The translations under genes were made by a program, and so were the position numbers. From PWND01 sp964601515 (GTDB lineage: Bacteria > Bacteroidota > Bacteroidia > Bacteroidales > UBA7960), in the NCBI GenBank assembly GCA_964601515.1, contig CAZRNU010000001.1, positions 10,501 through 74,500 on the forward strand: DNA of 64,000 bases. Reading direction: 5' to 3'. The notes under the pieces are model-generated. The model saw only the letters and a program-made list of their open reading frames with translations, had not been told where the DNA came from and searched no databases. This document shows positions 1-10,400 of this stretch, one piece after another. How positions within the stretch are numbered: position 1 is the first letter of the stretch; every line of letters starts with the position of its first letter.

Positions 1-1
1 G

Positions 2-334
2 GGAGGTTCTGATATTCACTCGGAAGATGACAGTTCTTTCATTTCGGAACATGTTAGAGATGGATATTCTATAAAAGACATTCATGAAAAGCTTGAAAAA
101 GCGGGGTTTAATGAAATAAATTCGAAGTATTCCTATGGGAAATTCGGTAGTTTATCATGGAGATTATCGATTAAGTATCCATTGAGCATGCTGAATTTAT
201 CTAAACTATTCCTTGTTGTTTTACCTGTATATTATCTGTTATTCTTCCCTTTTTGTTTTTGGCTAAATATTCTTGATTTAAACATTAAGAATTCAAAAGG
301 AACTGGTTTAATTGTTGTAGCAAGAAAAAATTAA
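2..334 (+). CDS. Class I SAM-dependent methyltransferase, C-terminal part (5' end outside window)
   Basis: An open frame enters from the left edge and stops with TAA at 332-334, giving about 110 residues. It reads HVRDGYSIKDIHEKLEKAGF followed by a hydrophobic stretch (LFLVVLPVYYLLFFPFCFWL) and ends GTGLIVVARKN. A helix, a 'KAGF' turn, a membrane-like segment and a final strand are typical of the C-terminus of a Bacteroidota methyltransferase family that often lies beside an FtsX-like permease. The SAM-binding motifs lie outside the window, so the family call is inferred from the tail alone. The next gene starts 7 bases downstream, suggesting co-transcription. Confidence 0.5.
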   Translation, partial: GGSDIHSEDDSSFISEHVRDGYSIKDIHEKLEKAGFNEINSKYSYGKFGSLSWRLSIKYPLSMLNLSKLFLVVLPVYYLLFFPFCFWLNILDLNIKNSKGTGLIVVARKN

Positions 335-341
335 TCAGATA

Positions 342-1565
342 ATGAAACTTCCATTCTTTATAGCCAGGCGTTATTTGTTCGCAAAGAAGTCCCATAACAT
401 TATCAATATAGTTTCATTAATTTCTGTTGCAGGAGTGGGGGTTGGAGCCATGGCATTAATTATTGTTCTATCTGTTTTTAATGGTTTCGAAAAACTGATT
501 CTTTCTTTATTCGATGCATTTAACCCTGATATTGAAATCACTGTTATTGAAGGCAAAAGCTTCAGTATGTCTGATATCCCAGTCGAGGAAATTAAGAATA
601 TACCCGGGGTGTTGTATATTGGTGAAATTGTTGAGGAGTCTGCTATGATTTCATATAGAAATCGCCAGCATTTAGTAAAGATGAGAGGTGTTAGCAATGA
701 TTATTTCAATATTACCGGAATAGATACCATGATTGTTGAAGGAGATATCGTTCTTGAAGAAGGAAACAGGGATTATATTCTTTTAGGCCAAGGAGTGGCA
801 TATATGTTAAACTCAAGTATTCATGACATTAGGAATTTTCATACTATATATGTTCCCAAAAGAGGAAGGCAAGCAATAATAAATCCTGCACAGGCATTTA
901 ATGCCAGTTCTAATTTTGCATCAGGAGTTTTTGGCATTCAGTCTGAGTTTGACATGGAATACATCATAGTTCCTATAAGGCTTGCAAGATCTTTATTAGA
1001 GTATGATGAAGAAATCACTTCATTGTTTATTTCGCTTGAATCAAAAGCAAATCATAACAGAATACAAAAGAGCATCGTAAAGATGGTTGGAGATAAATAT
1101 GTTGTGAAAAACAGGCTTCAACAACAGGATTTTCTTTATAAAATTATGAGATCTGAAAAGTGGGCAATTTTTTTGATTTTGTCTTTTATATTATTAATTG
1201 CTGCTTTTAATGTTTTAGGGTCATTAACCATGTTGGTTTTAGAGAAAAGTAAGGATGTGAAAACACTCTGGTTTCTGGGCGCAGATAAAAAACTGCTTAA
1301 AAGGATTTTCTTAATTGAAGGAATATTGATTAGCATTGGAGGTGCATTTATAGGGTTGCTTTTAGGGGCATTGTTCTGTTGGATACAAATGAAGTTTGGG
1401 ATTATTTCGCTTTATTCAGAAGGGTCATTCATAATAGAAGCTTATCCTGTTGCGATGAATTATACGGACTTCATTTTAGTATCTGCTACTGTAATTATTA
1501 TAGGAGTAATAACTTCATTATTCCCGGTCAAAAACATTTCAGCTCTTATCTCCAAAAAGTCTTAA
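342..1565 (+). CDS. ABC transporter permease, LolC/LolE (FtsX-like) type
   Basis: This 407-residue inner-membrane protein starts KLPFFIARRYLFAKKSHNII, the usual N-terminus of LolC/LolE-type permeases. A first membrane segment follows at about residues 20-45. A periplasmic MacB-PCD-like domain spans about 50-265. Three C-terminal membrane segments at about 270-300, 320-345 and 375-400 form the FtsX domain. The family works as a dimer with a separate ATPase to extract lipoproteins or substrates from the inner membrane. The ATPase is not adjacent, as is common for this gene in Bacteroidota. The length is normal. A role in lipoprotein release is likely but not proven. Confidence 0.85.
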   Translation: MKLPFFIARRYLFAKKSHNIINIVSLISVAGVGVGAMALIIVLSVFNGFEKLILSLFDAFNPDIEITVIEGKSFSMSDIPVEEIKNIPGVLYIGEIVEESAMISYRNRQHLVKMRGVSNDYFNITGIDTMIVEGDIVLEEGNRDYILLGQGVAYMLNSSIHDIRNFHTIYVPKRGRQAIINPAQAFNASSNFASGVFGIQSEFDMEYIIVPIRLARSLLEYDEEITSLFISLESKANHNRIQKSIVKMVGDKYVVKNRLQQQDFLYKIMRSEKWAIFLILSFILLIAAFNVLGSLTMLVLEKSKDVKTLWFLGADKKLLKRIFLIEGILISIGGAFIGLLLGALFCWIQMKFGIISLYSEGSFIIEAYPVAMNYTDFILVSATVIIIGVITSLFPVKNISALISKKS

Positions 1566-1827
1566 AAAAACACAAAAAAACAAGGATTAAACAATTGTTT
1601 CTTCCGTCTTCCTATATTTTATAGTAGTTTCTGAGGTTTTCCCATTGCTGCCAAGTTAGGGGTACATTTCTTGTTCCTTTAAATCGAAATGCTTAAATTT
1701 ACAAGTTATTATATAACAGTAAATTACAGTTAAAAAAGAACATTATAAAAAACATCTTACTTATTACATTTGTTATTTAGTGTTAAAATAAACCCTTTTT
1801 ATATTAGAAAGTTAAATAAAAAATTTA

Positions 1828-4800
1828 ATGAAGCAATCAAATTTACCAAACAAAACCAAGATTAAAATGTTAGAAAAAAAATTACTTTTTGGAAAAAGCA
1901 AACTAATATCATTAATTATAATGCTCTTAGTTTGTGCATCAACAAATCTTTATTCACAAACTACAAGAATTGAGTTTGCTGAAAGCAAGAGTTTGCTTGA
2001 AGTTAAGTCAAATACAATTACTTCGACCAGAGTTAATTATGTGTTTGATGGACTAAATGTGCTGGATGTTAAATCAGACAAGGGGACCTTTACTGAGCTT
2101 ATTATGCCCGAAGGTTATAGTATTGGAAACATTGGTACTCCCAAGCTTCCCGCTGCAAAAAATCTTATCGAGATTCCATTCGGAGCAGAAGTAACAGTTA
2201 AGATTTTGAGCTACACTACTGAGGAGTATAAGCTTAAAGACTTAGGAATAGTTAATATGTTGATGCCTGTTCAGCCTTCAATTCGCAAGGACCAGGATAT
2301 TGACAAGATTAAATTTGAATTTGAAAAGGATGTTTATTTAAAAAACACTTTTATTCAACCTGAAATTGCAACGGTTGAGATATTAGGTGTTTTAAGAGAT
2401 ATGAGATTGGCAAGGCTCACAGTGGCGCCAGTTTCTTACAATCCTGTAGAAGGAGTTATTAGAGTTGTTAATAATATTGATTTAGAAATTGTTTACACTA
2501 ACTCTGATGTGGCGTTAACCAATTATATTAAGGCATCTACATATTCTCCATATTTTGATATAATTAAAAGAACGGTTATAAATCCGATATCAAATAGAGG
2601 AGCATTCGAAGATCATCCTGATTTGACAAAAAATCCTATAAAGATGCTGATAGTGTCTCACAGAGACTTTGAAGCAACACTTTCTTCATTCATTGAATGG
2701 AAAACACAGCAAGGAATTTTTGTAACAGTGGCATATACAGATGTTATCGGAACAACAGCCAATGCAGTGAAAACATACATACAAGGCGTTTATAACGAAG
2801 CCACTCCGGAAAACCCTGCTCCTTCTTTTGTAGTAATAGTGGGTGATCCTGGGAAAGTTCCAGCTTCAGCAACCGGAAGTTCTTCAGGACAAGTAACAGA
2901 CCTTTACTATGCAAGTATAGATGGAGATATGTTTCCTGATATATATTATGGTAGGCTTTCTGCGAGAAATACGGGAGAGCTTCAAAACCAATTAGACAAA
3001 ATTTTGTATTATCAAAAATATGAATTTACGGATCCAACTTATCTTAATGATGTAACTCTTATTGCCGGATCAGATAGTTATTGGAACCCTGCCGTTGGTC
3101 AGCCAACAGTTCATTATGGGACTCAGAACTATTTTAATACTGCACATGGATTTACAAATGTTAATGCATACTTAAGTACATACACAGGATGCTACGATAA
3201 TGCAAGAATTTCAGTTGGTTTTATCAATTTTACGGCTCATTGTTCGCCAACAAGCTGGGCAGGGCCAACTCTTACAGTGTCAGATGTTCACGCTATGACA
3301 AATACAGGTAAATATCCATTAGCTGTTGGTAACTGCTGCCAGAGTGGCATGTTTAGTCAGGCTGAATGCATAGGTGAGGCTTGGGTTAGGGCTCAGAATA
3401 AAGGTGGAGTTGCATATATTGGTTCCGCACCTAATACATATTGGTTTGAAGATTTTTATTGGTCGGTTGGGGCTTTCCCAATTTCAGGCAATAATAATGG
3501 ATATGTACCAACTGTAGCGGAAACTTCTTTGGGAGCTTATGATGCACCCTATGCTTCTGAATATTTTTCAGTAGATGCACTAAAATTTGTTGGGAATCTT
3601 GCTGTTACTGAAGCACATCTGCAAAGTTATGCGACACATTCAAGCCCTTTATATTATTGGCAAGCATACCAAACATTCGGAGACCCTTCCACGGTTATAT
3701 ATTTAACTGAAGGAGAGGAAAATACTGTATCGCATATGCCTATACTACCTATTGGTATGGAGTTTTATACTGTAAATGCACTTCCCGGTTCATATGTTGG
3801 TATTTCAAAGGATGGAGTTCTTCACGGGGCCTCATTTGTTGGGGAATCAGGAGAAGTTAATGTTCCTATTACACCGGTTTTGGATGGGGGAGATGTGATG
3901 ATTGTTGTAACAAAACCACAACATATACCATATATTCAACTTATACCTGCTGCTGCTTTGGAAGGACCGTTTATTGTAATAGATTCATTTGTTGTAAATG
4001 ATGATGAAGGAAATAACAATGGACTTATTGACTACAATGAAACAATAAAGTTGGACGTAACTGTTAAGAATGTTGGGGCAGATGATGGAATTGGTATTAC
4101 AGGTACAATTATAGTAGATGATCTTTATTTTACTTTGTCAGGAAATAACACTGCCGATTTTGGAAATGTTAATGCAGGAGAAGACAATACAGCAACTGTT
4201 TTAAATGCATTTACAATTATTGTTGCAAATAATGTCCCGGATCAATATAAAGCATCGTTTGACCTTGCCCTTACTGATGGCGAAAATGATTGGGTTTCAA
4301 AAATTAATCTTACTGCTAATGCTCCAAATTTAGTGTTTCAGACAGTTGTTGTTGATGATGAAGGAGAAGGAATTCCCGGAGTATTAGACCCGGGTGAAAC
4401 GGCTGACATTGTAGTTACAATTAAAAATACAGGAGCATCATCAACACTAGACATTGAAGCTATAGCAGAGACCATCAGTCCTTGGGTTACTATAAATACA
4501 ACGGATGTGGTTGAGCTTACTCAATTGGCTCCGGGCGAATCTGCTGATGCAATTTTTAATGTTACAGCTTCTATAGATACACCGCTAGAGCAGCCTGTAG
4601 AATTTGATTTTACGGCAGCAACCGGTGAGTATGTGTTTGAAGATACAAAAACTATAATTGTAGGATTAATACCTGTTTATATAATGGGACAAACTGCTAC
4701 TGTCGAGGCTTGTATTGGGAAATTCTATGATACAGGTGGTCCTTCGGGAGAGTATGGTAATAGCCAAAACATTATTATGACTTTTTATCCTGCTCAACTA

Positions 4801-7344
4801 GGACGAGTGTTAGAGTTCGAATTTACAAGTTTTGCGGTGGAAAATCATACATCTTGTAATTATGATTTTCTAAAAATTTATAACGGAGAAAGCACATCAG
4901 CTCCTTTGATTGGGACTTACTGCGGCACTAATTCGCCCGGTACATTCTTAGCCACTAATGATGCAGGAGCAATAACATTCCATTTTTCTTCTGATGGTTC
5001 TGTAACTGCAGCAGGATGGGAAGCATTATTTAGATGTGTTAATATTAGCGAACCACCTGTTTGCGCTCAAAACCCAATTCCTGCTGATGGAGCTAATAAT
5101 ATTGCTCTTCTTCAGGATGGAAAACTAAGATGGGGTAGCGTACCTGCTGCTTTTTCTTATGATGTTTATATTGGAGTGAATACATTGCCTGCTGAAGTTA
5201 CTGCTAATGTGGCAACAAATTCTTACGATTTCGTTATAAGTCCAAACACAGATTACGTTTGGAAAGTCGTTGCGAAAAATTCGGCTGGTGAAGCTATTGA
5301 TTGTCCTACATGGACATTCTCTACCGGTGATTTACCTGATATTGTAAATATGCAAAATGGAAGTATGGCAACGTGCAATGCATTGTTTTACGATTCTGGG
5401 GGGCCTTCCTCAAGTTATAACAATAGTGAGAGTTTTGTTTATACATTTTTGCCAAACAAGGATAATTATTTTATAAAAACTGAATTTTTAAGTTTTGATG
5501 TTGAAGCTAATACTACTTGCGCTTGGGATTATTTAGAAATTTTTAATGGTCCAAACACAAGTTCGCCTCTAATTGGAAAGTATTGTGGAACAAATTCTCC
5601 GGGGGTTGTTATTGCCGATAACACGCAAGGAGCATTAACATTCAGATTTGTTTCTGATGGTTCTGTTGTAAAACCCGGTTGGTCTGCAGTTGTTTCATGC
5701 GAAACTAATGCTTTAGAGGTTATTGAAGTAATTGCTTTAAGCGATATTCAGGTATTCATTGGAACTGAGATTGACAATATCAATTTACCTGAACATGTAG
5801 TTGTTAAGCTTTCTGATGAATCTTATGCAGATGTTCCTGTAATATGGGATGGAGGAACTCCTGCTTATGATGGTAATGTAACTGATACTTATGTTTTTGA
5901 AGGAGCTCTTGTTGAAACCCCTGAGGTTATCAATCCATCAAACTTCATAGCAACAATAAATGTTGTTGTATTCGACTCTGAAAAACAACTTGCATCTTCC
6001 GAGACTCTTGAAAACATATCAGCGTTCTATGGTACTACTTTAGGTCAGTTAGAATTACCAACCGAAGTAATGGTAACAACTGACGATGACTATTCATTAT
6101 ATCTCGAAGTAGTATGGGACGAAGGTACTCCTGAATATAATGGAACTACTCTTGATTCTTATTTGTTTGAAGGAGAAATCCAACTTATCCCGGGCTTCCT
6201 AAACGATGAGGATATTAAAGCATATGTAACAGTAATAGTTGTAAATAAAAACATTACCTCAGTTGCCGGATTTGCACCTATAGGAGTGAATTATAACACA
6301 GCATTGATAGACTTGAATCTTCCGGCAGATGTTTTGGTTACACTGGAAGATGCAACAACTGTAACTTTGGATATTGACTGGGATAATGGCACTCCGGCTT
6401 ATGATGGAAGTGTTCCGGGAGTGTATGAGTTTGAGGGCTCACTAGAGTTGATAGACGGCTTATCGAATTTAAGCGAATTGCATGCATATATTACTGTAAC
6501 AGTAAATTTCATATCAGCCACAATAAGTCCTGATGAGATAGATATGTATCTTAACTGGCCAAACGAAGACAAGGAGATAGAGATTTTATGGCATGATGCA
6601 GTAAGTTTATCGGGCTTTAAATTCCAGGATGGCGAAGAATGGACAGACGTTCCATCGGAGTGGTATGAATTAGAAGATCATGGAGATGGAACAGCCACTC
6701 TAACCATATTTGCATCAGAGATTGACATGAATAAAGCAGATCATAATGTATCTGATGATAATCCATGGAGAATAGAATTTAATATGGGCAATCATGCATA
6801 TGGCAATACAAACATGATTGTAAAAACCTTCACTGTTACTTTCGTTGTGAAAGATGAAGACAGTAATGTAATTACAGGTGCTTCAGTTGAATTTGACACT
6901 TATGATGGCAATGACAATGCAGGAGAAATATGGAGTGGAAGTGGATTAGTATATGAAGTATGGGCAAGTGGAGATTATGAATATACAGTATCAGCCGAAG
7001 GCTTCAAGCCAGCCAGTGACATTATTTCATCAGTTGTTGAAGATCTTACAATAAATGTAGTTTTAGAAGATGAAACAATTGGAATTACTGAAATTGACAG
7101 TAATGTTAAAATCTATCCAAATCCGTCTAGAGGAGTATTTAATGTTGAAATATTTGATATTTCAGGGCAGATTGAGCTAATAGTAGTAAATTACCAAGGA
7201 CAACTTGTTCAGACTCAAACTATTGAGAGCAATGGTTTAGGCAGCAGATACAAACTTAATCTGCAACACTTGTCAAAAGGTATTTATTATCTGAAAATAC
7301 AATCAGGAAGTAATACAATAATAAGAAAGATTGTTATACAATAA
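1828..7344 (+). CDS. Gingipain-like C25 peptidase, multidomain T9SS cargo (paralogue 1)
   Basis: This 1838-residue secreted cysteine protease has a signal peptide around residues 20-45 (ISLIIMLLVCASTNLYSQ). A second ATG at 1867 (residue 14) may be the real start. After a propeptide-like region, the C25 catalytic domain spans about 265-635. His471 lies in INFTAHCSP and Cys504 in GNCCQSG. The 33-residue spacing equals that of RgpB His211-Cys244. Next come CARDB-like beta domains, two CUB-like domains (about 950-1075 and 1175-1295) around an FN3-like domain, three Big_4-like Ig repeats (about 1295-1570), an unassigned domain and a type A sorting domain beginning YPNPS. Residues 1367-1767 are identical in DNA to the next gene. 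Cleavage specificity cannot be read from sequence. Confidence 0.9.
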   Translation: MKQSNLPNKTKIKMLEKKLLFGKSKLISLIIMLLVCASTNLYSQTTRIEFAESKSLLEVKSNTITSTRVNYVFDGLNVLDVKSDKGTFTELIMPEGYSIGNIGTPKLPAAKNLIEIPFGAEVTVKILSYTTEEYKLKDLGIVNMLMPVQPSIRKDQDIDKIKFEFEKDVYLKNTFIQPEIATVEILGVLRDMRLARLTVAPVSYNPVEGVIRVVNNIDLEIVYTNSDVALTNYIKASTYSPYFDIIKRTVINPISNRGAFEDHPDLTKNPIKMLIVSHRDFEATLSSFIEWKTQQGIFVTVAYTDVIGTTANAVKTYIQGVYNEATPENPAPSFVVIVGDPGKVPASATGSSSGQVTDLYYASIDGDMFPDIYYGRLSARNTGELQNQLDKILYYQKYEFTDPTYLNDVTLIAGSDSYWNPAVGQPTVHYGTQNYFNTAHGFTNVNAYLSTYTGCYDNARISVGFINFTAHCSPTSWAGPTLTVSDVHAMTNTGKYPLAVGNCCQSGMFSQAECIGEAWVRAQNKGGVAYIGSAPNTYWFEDFYWSVGAFPISGNNNGYVPTVAETSLGAYDAPYASEYFSVDALKFVGNLAVTEAHLQSYATHSSPLYYWQAYQTFGDPSTVIYLTEGEENTVSHMPILPIGMEFYTVNALPGSYVGISKDGVLHGASFVGESGEVNVPITPVLDGGDVMIVVTKPQHIPYIQLIPAAALEGPFIVIDSFVVNDDEGNNNGLIDYNETIKLDVTVKNVGADDGIGITGTIIVDDLYFTLSGNNTADFGNVNAGEDNTATVLNAFTIIVANNVPDQYKASFDLALTDGENDWVSKINLTANAPNLVFQTVVVDDEGEGIPGVLDPGETADIVVTIKNTGASSTLDIEAIAETISPWVTINTTDVVELTQLAPGESADAIFNVTASIDTPLEQPVEFDFTAATGEYVFEDTKTIIVGLIPVYIMGQTATVEACIGKFYDTGGPSGEYGNSQNIIMTFYPAQLGRVLEFEFTSFAVENHTSCNYDFLKIYNGESTSAPLIGTYCGTNSPGTFLATNDAGAITFHFSSDGSVTAAGWEALFRCVNISEPPVCAQNPIPADGANNIALLQDGKLRWGSVPAAFSYDVYIGVNTLPAEVTANVATNSYDFVISPNTDYVWKVVAKNSAGEAIDCPTWTFSTGDLPDIVNMQNGSMATCNALFYDSGGPSSSYNNSESFVYTFLPNKDNYFIKTEFLSFDVEANTTCAWDYLEIFNGPNTSSPLIGKYCGTNSPGVVIADNTQGALTFRFVSDGSVVKPGWSAVVSCETNALEVIEVIALSDIQVFIGTEIDNINLPEHVVVKLSDESYADVPVIWDGGTPAYDGNVTDTYVFEGALVETPEVINPSNFIATINVVVFDSEKQLASSETLENISAFYGTTLGQLELPTEVMVTTDDDYSLYLEVVWDEGTPEYNGTTLDSYLFEGEIQLIPGFLNDEDIKAYVTVIVVNKNITSVAGFAPIGVNYNTALIDLNLPADVLVTLEDATTVTLDIDWDNGTPAYDGSVPGVYEFEGSLELIDGLSNLSELHAYITVTVNFISATISPDEIDMYLNWPNEDKEIEILWHDAVSLSGFKFQDGEEWTDVPSEWYELEDHGDGTATLTIFASEIDMNKADHNVSDDNPWRIEFNMGNHAYGNTNMIVKTFTVTFVVKDEDSNVITGASVEFDTYDGNDNAGEIWSGSGLVYEVWASGDYEYTVSAEGFKPASDIISSVVEDLTINVVLEDETIGITEIDSNVKIYPNPSRGVFNVEIFDISGQIELIVVNYQGQLVQTQTIESNGLGSRYKLNLQHLSKGIYYLKIQSGSNTIIRKIVIQ
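5927..7127 (+). repeat. Perfect 1,201 bp direct repeat, copy 1 (inside C25 gene 1)
   Basis: Every base from 5927 to 7127 matches 11418-12618 at a constant offset of 5,491 bases in the comparison made by eye. The repeat covers two Big_4-like Ig domains, an unassigned beta-rich domain and the first residues (YPNPS) of the sorting domain. Sequence on both sides is clearly diverged between the two genes, so the block looks like a gene-conversion tract and not the remains of whole-gene duplication. Confidence 0.95.
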
Positions 7345-7363
7345 GAGATAAAAGCATAAGCAT

Positions 7364-7392
7364 GAAGGTCGAAAATTATTTTTTCGACCTTC
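7364..7392 (+). terminator. Hairpin between the two C25 genes
   Basis: A perfect 12 bp stem (GAAGGTCGAAAA paired with TTTTCGACCTTC) with a 5-base loop lies 20 bases after the first C25 stop codon. The T-tract after it is poor (TGTTGCTTG), so termination may be weak. It may still separate or stabilise the two transcripts. Confidence 0.55.
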
Positions 7393-7432
7393 TGTTGCTT
7401 GTATTAACCAAACATTAACCAAATTATTTAAA

Positions 7433-10400
7433 ATGAAAAAACTATTCTTAACAATTGTATTAATGGCATCGATTATTGTCGTTAATGCTCAAACAAATTG
7501 GGTTGGAATTAGCAGTTCAAAGAAAAAAGCCGCTGAAACAAACCTTGTAAAAAGTGATATTCAAAGTAGTCAGGTTAAATTTTCTCTTGAAGGCTTTGTT
7601 GAATCAATGGTTTCAACTCCAAAAGGAATTGAGAAAACATTAAGCTTATATGATGGTGTGCAAATTATGGAGAAGGGGGCGCCAGATTTAGGTAAGGAGT
7701 TCTTTTCAATAATTATTCCCGACACTGATGAAATGGCAATTAAAATTGTTAATTCTCAATTTGTTGATTATAAGGGAATTGATATTGCTCCTTCAAAAGG
7801 ACATTTATACAGAAATGTAAACCCTGAAGATGTGCCATTTGAATATAGTGATGTCTATTCAAAAGATGCTTTTTGGCCGGGCAACATTGCGCAGCTTGAA
7901 GACCCTTTTATTATGCGTGATGTAAGAGGTCAAACAGTTACAATTTTTCCTTTTCAATATAATGCTGTAACAAAAACTCTTCGTGTTTATTATGATATTG
8001 AACTTGAAATATATAGCACCGGAAACATAGGGAAAAATACTCTTTCCAGACGTGATAATGTTGTTAAAATCGACCCGGAATTCAATCATATTTATAACAG
8101 AATGTTTCTTAACAATAAATCATTTGATAAAAGCTTTACTATTATCGAGGAAGAAGGAAGCATGCTGATTATTTGTTTTGATGATTATATGAATGCAATG
8201 AAACCTTTCGTTGATTGGAAAAGAACCATTGGAAGAAAAACAACGATAGTTCCTAAGTCAACCGCCGGGACTACCGCTGCCGCAATTAAAACCTTCGTAA
8301 CGAATTATTATAATGAAAATGATGACTTTACATATCTGCTTATAGTTGGTGATGCTCCTCAAATTCCTACAAACAGCACAAGCTGGGGACATTCTGATAA
8401 TGCTTATGGTTTTATAGTTGGAGCTGATCAATATAATGAGATTATTGTTGGACGTTTTTCTGCTGAAAGTGTTGCCCAAGTTCAAACTCAGGTTCAAAGA
8501 ATGATACATTATGAAAGAGATATCACAGCTGCGGATACTTGGTTAAATGTTGGCATGGGTGTAGCCAGAAATGAAGGCGCCGGAAATGGTCATAATGGCG
8601 GAGAAGCTGATTATGTTCATGCCGATTTTATAAGAGATACTTTACTAAATTATACATATTCTGCAGTTCATAGGGAATATGACGGAAATGTACCCGGACT
8701 TCCTAATACTACAGCCTCAAGTATTTCTTCGAAAATTAACAGTGGTGTTTCTATAATTAATTATATTAATCACGGCTCAGACACCGGATGGAGCGTTGCT
8801 GATTATAACTCAAGCCATGTAAATGCTCTTACTAATATTGGGAAACTACCTTTTATTTGGGCTGTTGCTTGTGTGAATGGAAACTTTAATTCTATAACAT
8901 GTTTTGCGGAAGCATGGATGAGAGCTACACATAATGGTGAGCCTACCGGTGCAATTGGAACTTTGATGTCTACAATAAATCAGGCATGGCAACCTCCTAT
9001 GACAGGTCAGGATGAAATGGTTACTATTCTTGCTGAAAAAAGAGGTCACATCAAAAGAACTTATGGTGGCCTTTCTATTAATGGAAGTATGGTAATGATT
9101 GCTGCTCACGGTGCTTCAGGTACTGAAACACATGTTACTTGGAACCTTTTCGGAGATCCTTCTCTAATGGTTAGAACAGATGTACCTCAAGTTATTTCAG
9201 CATCCTACAATCCGGTTATTTTGCTGGGATTAAGCACATTTCAAGTAAATGTTGATAATGCGGAAGGTGCAGTTGTTTCTATTACAAGGCGTAATGAAGA
9301 TACTCAGGAAGTTGTTATTTTAGGAACTGCTGTTGTTAATGGCGGTACAGCTCTGGTTGAATTTGTTGAACCAATAGAATCTCCTGGTGTTGCTACATTG
9401 GCAATTACTGCTTACAACAAAGTAACGTACATTAATGATGAACTTGGAATTATTCCTCCGGAAGGTCCTTATGTGGTTTTCAAAAGCCTTACAATAGACG
9501 ACTCTGCAGAAAATAATAACGGATTGGCTGATTACAGCGAAACAGTTTTACTTAATGTAACCTTAGAAAATGTTGGAGTTGAAAATGCTGAAAACATAAC
9601 AGCTACTTTAACTTCTGAAAACGAATATGTCAATATTATTGATGGTAATAGCGCTTGGGGTGATATTGAAGCCGGCGAATTGTCACTGTTGGACGCTGCT
9701 TTTACAGTTTCTTTTGCTGATAATACCCCTGATCAAGAGAGAGTAAGATTTACAATTGAAATGACCGACGGAAATGAAGTTTGGGAATCTACTTTTAATA
9801 TTACTGTTAATGCTCCTGTTTTAGTTTTTCAGGGATTAGTAATTGATGATGGTGGTATGGGTATTCCGGGAATTCTTGACCCGGGCGAAACTGCTGATAT
9901 AATTACAAATGTTAAAAATATCGGACATGCAACAAGTTTGGAAATTATAGTTACTCTTGATACTGAAAGTCCTTGGGTAACGGTTAATACTCTTGAAGCT
10001 GTTGAATTAGGCTCTTTGGCTCCAGGAGAAGCTGCTGAAGCCAATTTTAATGTTACAGCTTTAGAAGAAACCCCTATTGAACAAGCAGTTGAATTATTAT
10101 ATACTGCTGCAACAGGGGAGTATACATTTGAAGACTCAAAACAAATTGTGATAGGTCTTATTCCTGTTTATCTGATGGGACAGTCTGCTACAGTTACTGC
10201 TCCTATTGGACGTTTTTACGATACAGGCGGCCCAACAGCAAACTATTCAAACAATGAAAACATCATTATGACATTCTACCCTATGAATCCGGGCTCGGTT
10301 CTTGAGTTTGAGTTTTTACATTTTGATGTTGAAGCCAATGCCACTTGTGCTTGGGATTACCTGAAAATATACAACGGAACAAGTACAACAGCGCCTCTAA

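Noticed and set aside
1566..1827. Gap before the first C25 gene examined for an RNA gene or regulator
   Set aside because: It is AT-rich with A-runs and T-runs, and no stable hairpin, conserved box or reading frame was found.
8846..9109. Minus-strand frame inside the second C25 gene
   Set aside because: It is a shadow of the catalytic domain, with cysteine-rich composition expected from antisense codons.
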